Below, piece after piece: positions 28,744-33,084 of a DNA stretch of 33,084 nt (position 1 is its first letter; each line of letters begins with the position of its first letter). Source of the stretch: Acidobacteriota bacterium. GTDB lineage: Bacteria; Acidobacteriota; Blastocatellia; Pyrinomonadales; Pyrinomonadaceae. The stretch lies in assembly GCA_020199975.1 (NCBI GenBank), contig JAIVJP010000285.1, positions 1 through 33,084 on the forward strand, given 5' to 3'. The position numbers and the translations under genes were made by a program. The notes below the pieces were generated by a model, which worked only from the letters and a program-made list of their open reading frames with translations, was not told the origin of the DNA and did not search any database.

Positions 28744-29857
28744 CTAGTCGGCTTTTTTTCGTATGAAGGTCGGGACGTCGAGATCGTCTGCGCGTGCATG
28801 ACTCATCATCGGACGGGGCAAATCATCGGTGGGTCGCTGAGTGTAGCGGGGCGCGTTGGCCGGCAGCATCGCGGCAGACCCGGCAGACGCAACCGCAACT
28901 GATTCTCTGTCAAAGCCAGTAGCAATCACCGTGATCTTCATCTCATCGCGCATGTTCTCATCGATCACAGCGCCGAAGATGATGTTGGCGTCTTCGTCCG
29001 CAGCCTCTCGAATGATGGAAGATGCCGCGTTAACCTCGTAGAGCGTGAGATCCAATCGATGCTTCCTCAAGCAGCGGCGACGAGATGGCTTGCTGAGTCG
29101 CTTCGATAGCGCGGTTTTCGCCCGTGGCGCGGCCTGCGCCCATCAAAGCCATGCCCATGCCCGACATGATAGATTTGACGTCTGCAAAATCGAGATTGAT
29201 TAAGCCTGGAACCGTAATCAGATCGCTGATTCCTTGCACTGCCTGGCGCAAGACATCGTCAGCAATTCTGAACGAGTCCGGTAGAGAAGCTCCCTTCTCG
29301 ACCGTGTGCAGCAGCCGTTCATTGGGGATGGTGATAACCGTGTCAACGCATTCGCGCAACTCGCGCAGCCCGTGTTCAGCCTGCTGCATCCTGCGGCGAC
29401 CTTCAAAATGAAATGGCTTGGTTACGACGGCAACAGTAAGGCAATTCAACTCGGTCGCGAGCGAAGCAATAATGGGAGCGCCTCCAGTTCCCGTACCGCC
29501 GCCCAGACCCGTGGTCACAAAAACCATATCGGCGCCTTCGAGCACCTCAATGATCTTATCTGTGTCTTCCAGGGCAGCTTCGCGGCCAACACCCGGGTCG
29601 GCTCCCGCTCCCAGACCCTTGGTAAGGCGGCTGCCCAGCTGGATTTTGATCGGAGCGCGCGAGCGCTTGAGCGCCTGCAGATCGGTATTGGCAACGAGAA
29701 ACTCGATTCCTTCGATGCCGGCCTCGATCATGCGGTTAACGGCATTACCTCCGCCGCCACCGATACCGATGACCTTTATCCGCGCACCGGTGATGGGGGG
29801 ATCGTCGTCGATGAAAATATTAATGCCTGCTCCGGGTTTACGAGCGTCAGGTGCCAT
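28744..29857 (-). pseudogene. ftsZ: Cell division protein FtsZ, interrupted by an apparent internal deletion/frameshift near 29055
   Basis: 5' [25 protein letters not shown]...[12 protein letters not shown]...[18 protein letters not shown]...[12 protein letters not shown]. 3' ORF in another frame: [47 protein letters not shown]...DDLDVPTFIRKKAD. Confidence 0.92.
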
Positions 29858-29990
29858 AGTCGTTTCCTCTCTCCCAAAACGGGAGGGCTTCCAAGGCCCT
29901 TTTCTTCTATATTGGGTAGCTCGCGCCATTGGCATCTATATGTTGCGGACCACATCTTGTGCAGCTGGGGCGAGAGCATACAACAACTTG

Positions 29991-31253
29991 TCAAAAAATA
30001 CTACTAAAACGATTTCGAAATCTTGAGACGAAATGTGTCAACCTGCCAGTGGACCCTCTGCGGCTGATGCCCGCGCGCAACTCTGTAGCTTGTGCTCGGA
30101 ACGCTACCAACGACAATCCCGCGGCAGCAGCCCACGCGGGACTCTGTACATCTTCAACCAAACCGCCGAAGCGATCTCTTTCCGGGAAACCCAAACGAAC
30201 GGGAGCATCAAAAACCTGTTCGGCGATCTCTGTCATGCCGCTCAACAATGCTCCGCCACCGGTCAACACTACACCACTTGAGAGCTGACGTTCCCACCCG
30301 GAATCCTTAATCTCATCGGCAACATGCATCAGAACTTCTTCCGCACGGGGTTGGAGAATATCGCAAAGAATCTGACGTGAAAGCTGACGCGGAGCGCGTC
30401 CGCCGACCGAGGGCACCTCGACCAGCTCGCTCCGCTCCATCTCACTCAGCGACGTGCTGCAAGCACACCCCACGGTGCGTTTGATCTTCTCCGCCTCGGG
30501 AATCGGAGTGCGCAGTCCGAATGCGATGTCGTTCGTGAAATGGGAACCGCCCAACGGGAACACTGCGGTGTGTTGGACTGCCCCACGCTGATAGATCACC
30601 AACCCGGTCGTTTCCGCACCAACGTCCACAAGTGCCGCTCCAAACTCCTTGTCGTCTTCAGTAAGAGAAGCTTCGGCGGCCGCGAGCTGCTCCAACACCA
30701 TATCAGCGACCACCAAACCTGCTCGGTTAACAGCATTGATGGCATTTTGGCGCGCGGTCACTGGACTGGTCACAATGTGGGCCTTGACAGCCAGCCTGGC
30801 CCCAATCATTCCCACGGGGTCGTTAATTCCATCCTGATCGTCCACAATGAACTCTTGGGGCAAGCGGTCAACTATCTCGCGGCCGGCCGGAAGTTGAATG
30901 GCACAGGCGGAGTCGATCGCGCGCCGCACATCTTCATGGGTGATTTCCCGGTCGCGCCCGGAAACAGCCACAATCGCCTGACCATTGAAACCGAGAATGT
31001 GGGAGCCGGCGAGATTTATGGTTACCTCTTCGGCTTCGATACCACTCATTCTTTCGGCTTCTTCGACAGCCTTCTTGATCGCGTCCACTGCCGCATCAGG
31101 GTTCACAATCACACCTTTGCGAAGTCCGCGCGCCTCGGCCTCTCCGATGCCCACGATATCCAGCAGCCCGCCCTCACCAGGTTCACCGGCGATACACGTG
31201 ACCCTGCTCGTTCCGATGTCCAGGCCGATCGTGTGTTGGGTGCGCTTAGCCAT
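29991..31253 (-). CDS. ftsA: Cell division protein FtsA
   Basis: [17 protein letters not shown] ... [29 protein letters not shown] ... [16 protein letters not shown] ... [14 protein letters not shown]. Confidence 0.95.
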   Translation of the reverse strand: MAKRTQHTIGLDIGTSRVTCIAGEPGEGGLLDIVGIGEAEARGLRKGVIVNPDAAVDAIKKAVEEAERMSGIEAEEVTINLAGSHILGFNGQAIVAVSGRDREITHEDVRRAIDSACAIQLPAGREIVDRLPQEFIVDDQDGINDPVGMIGARLAVKAHIVTSPVTARQNAINAVNRAGLVVADMVLEQLAAAEASLTEDDKEFGAALVDVGAETTGLVIYQRGAVQHTAVFPLGGSHFTNDIAFGLRTPIPEAEKIKRTVGCACSTSLSEMERSELVEVPSVGGRAPRQLSRQILCDILQPRAEEVLMHVADEIKDSGWERQLSSGVVLTGGGALLSGMTEIAEQVFDAPVRLGFPERDRFGGLVEDVQSPAWAAAAGLSLVAFRAQATELRAGISRRGSTGRLTHFVSRFRNRFSSIF

Positions 31254-31289
31254 CTACCTTAGGCTCCTTGAATGAAACCCGTTCAGCAA

Positions 31290-32396
31290 TCATTGGGTAG
31301 GTCGGGCTCGCCTTGGTCGCTCTCCGCCCTTCGTTTCATTGCGACTGGGCTTAGCTTCGCGTTTCTTTTGCCGGTTGATCTGACTGGCCGGATCAGCCTT
31401 AGCCCTCTGGTTGTTACGTTCGGGACTGGCGGACGCACCGCCGGTTCCGGTCTCGCTATTCGAAGGGCTGCTTGCAGAGTCAGCGCTATCGCTGATGGCG
31501 TGGGCGCCAGACATGAACCCAACTATCGCTCGCCTGCCTTGAGTTAGATCTACGTAACTTATGAAGTGGCCTCGAGGTGTTTGGCGGTGTGCGTCCAAGA
31601 CACTGAGGGCATCCTTCAACCGTTTACCAAAATCCTGGTTACCAAGGCGCACCTCAATCCGTGAGTCGTCGCCACCGAGCTGTGCTCTCACATCGCGAAT
31701 GTCGATGACGTTCACTTCACTCACACGCTCAGACAGGCCAGCCGCGCTCCATTCACGTTGCAGCTCCAGAAATCTCTTCACACGCTCCATGTTCTCTTTG
31801 CGTACCGTGTCTCCTGGCTCTTCGTCCCAACCCCGCAGGAAAAATGCCGGCATCTGATCGGCTGGCAGCATCTCCCCTAGCAGCGCTGCATCATCATCAA
31901 CCCAGAGAAACCGGCCCGCGGCTGTGCGCACTACCGCGCGTGGTTGGCGCTCTTCAAGGCGAACACGAATGCCGTCGGGCAACACACGAGAAACCATCGC
32001 CACGCGAATCCACGGAAGGCGTTCGAGGCGGGTGCTTAATTCCTCGAGGTCGGCCCGCCAAACTCCCGTTTTGGCAACCTCTCTCATCACCAGCGTCTGA
32101 ACATCTGTAGCCGACGCTCGGGAATCACCCTGTATCACTACTTTGCGAATCTGAAAGAAACTGGCTGCAGAGGCAACGCGATACCCGGCAAATATGAGTC
32201 CGCCAATGACTATCGCGAGGGTCACCTTTAGAATGAACGAAACGTGACTAAGCATTGCGCGCATGCGGTGGCCCAGGGATTGACCCAATCCGTCGCGGCC
32301 ACGTCGCAGCGGTCGCTGCGCAAGTCCGCCCGCGCGCCGCTTCGCCGCCATTCCGCTGCGATTGCCAACCTTCTGGGGGATCACTTGTTCTCTCAC
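31290..32396 (-). CDS. ftsQ: Cell division protein FtsQ (POTRA domain)
   Basis: One TM helix followed by SFFQIRKVVIQGDSRASATDVQTLV...LERLPWIRVAMVSRVLPDGIRVRLEERQPRAVV; located between murB and ftsA. Confidence 0.88.
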   Translation of the reverse strand: MREQVIPQKVGNRSGMAAKRRAGGLAQRPLRRGRDGLGQSLGHRMRAMLSHVSFILKVTLAIVIGGLIFAGYRVASAASFFQIRKVVIQGDSRASATDVQTLVMREVAKTGVWRADLEELSTRLERLPWIRVAMVSRVLPDGIRVRLEERQPRAVVRTAAGRFLWVDDDAALLGEMLPADQMPAFFLRGWDEEPGDTVRKENMERVKRFLELQREWSAAGLSERVSEVNVIDIRDVRAQLGGDDSRIEVRLGNQDFGKRLKDALSVLDAHRQTPRGHFISYVDLTQGRRAIVGFMSGAHAISDSADSASSPSNSETGTGGASASPERNNQRAKADPASQINRQKKREAKPSRNETKGGERPRRARPTQ

Positions 32397-32398
32397 AA

Positions 32399-33084
32399 TT
32401 ACTGCTCCTTACTCTCAGCCTCGGGGGCCGGTTTCTGCGGTTCATTTGCCCGCCACAGTTCCACTTCATATTCCAGCTCGATTCCCTGTTCGCGCTTAAC
32501 GCGTTCTCGGATTTCCTCCGCAAGCGCCAACGCATCTTCGGCCCGCGCGTTCTCGCCCTCGGTGACAATAAAATTTGCATGAACCGGAGAGACCCCTGCC
32601 GTTCCGCGTCGGGCGCCCTTCATTCCCATCTCATCGATGATCTTGCCGGTGCCCACAGTGCCCTCAGGCGGATTCTTAAAGAAGCAACCAGCCGATCGGC
32701 CGCCATGCGGCTGGGTTGCCATCCTCCGGCTCTTGGCTTCTTCCATGCGTGTCAGGATTTTCTCCGGATCGTCGGGCTGCAGCCGCAACGTTGCACCCAA
32801 CAGCAATTCTCCCTCTGCAAATGAGGTGTGACGATAGTTCCATTGGACCGCGCTTCCCGGGATTTCAACTACCCGACCCTCCCGAGCCACTCTCACAGTC
32901 TCAGTTACTTTTCCGATCTCGTGTTCGTAAGCTCCGGCATTCATCCAAAGAGCGCCGCCAACGGTTCCGGGAATTCCCCCCAGACCCTCAATGCCTGAAA
33001 GGCCTTGCCGGGCAACGTCGACGCATAGACGCGGTAAGGAATAGCCGGCGCTGACCTGGACCAGCTCTCCGTCAAACTGCACTT
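32399..33084 (-). CDS. murB: UDP-N-acetylenolpyruvoylglucosamine reductase (partial, runs off the window end)
   Basis: GLSGIEGLGGIPGTVGGALWMNAGAYEHEIG ... YRHTSF ... RRMATQPHGGRSAGCFFKNPPEG ... VSPVHANFIV. Confidence 0.93.
   Translation of the reverse strand, partial: VQFDGELVQVSAGYSLPRLCVDVARQGLSGIEGLGGIPGTVGGALWMNAGAYEHEIGKVTETVRVAREGRVVEIPGSAVQWNYRHTSFAEGELLLGATLRLQPDDPEKILTRMEEAKSRRMATQPHGGRSAGCFFKNPPEGTVGTGKIIDEMGMKGARRGTAGVSPVHANFIVTEGENARAEDALALAEEIRERVKREQGIELEYEVELWRANEPQKPAPEAESKEQ

Overview
33 kb chromosomal window, probably from an Acidobacteriota member. This rests on VWFA-related 'acidobacterial-type' VWA paralogs and overall gene content; it is an inference, not a database result. 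Most genes lie on the minus strand. Recognisable content, left to right: partial FecR-domain protein; two overlapping VWA paralogs; a PilT-N-terminal-like stub; GAF-SpoIIE phosphatase (disrupted frame); ImmA/IrrE-like protease plus XRE regulator; S41 protease; small RHH-like protein with a promoter; M16 peptidase pair; YCF48-type beta-propeller; VIT-VWA protein; MFS transporter; two XdhC-family proteins around a DUF962-like protein; valS fused to a NadC-like domain; response regulator with a conserved-looking C-terminal helix; repeat protein with a GspG-like tail; pdxA; Hfq with a long N-terminal extension; and murB-ftsQ-ftsA-ftsZ. The most interesting item is the ValRS ORF that runs in frame into a NadC/QPRT-fold domain in which essentially all canonical QPRT catalytic residues are replaced (candidate pseudoenzyme). 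Three genes (GAF-SpoIIE, valS, ftsZ) carry frame-disrupting lesions. Because valS and ftsZ should be essential, assembly or sequencing error must be excluded first. Two unusual intergenic repeat/inverted-repeat segments bracket the xdhC/DUF962 genes. No CRISPR array, rRNA, tRNA or intact transposase was seen.
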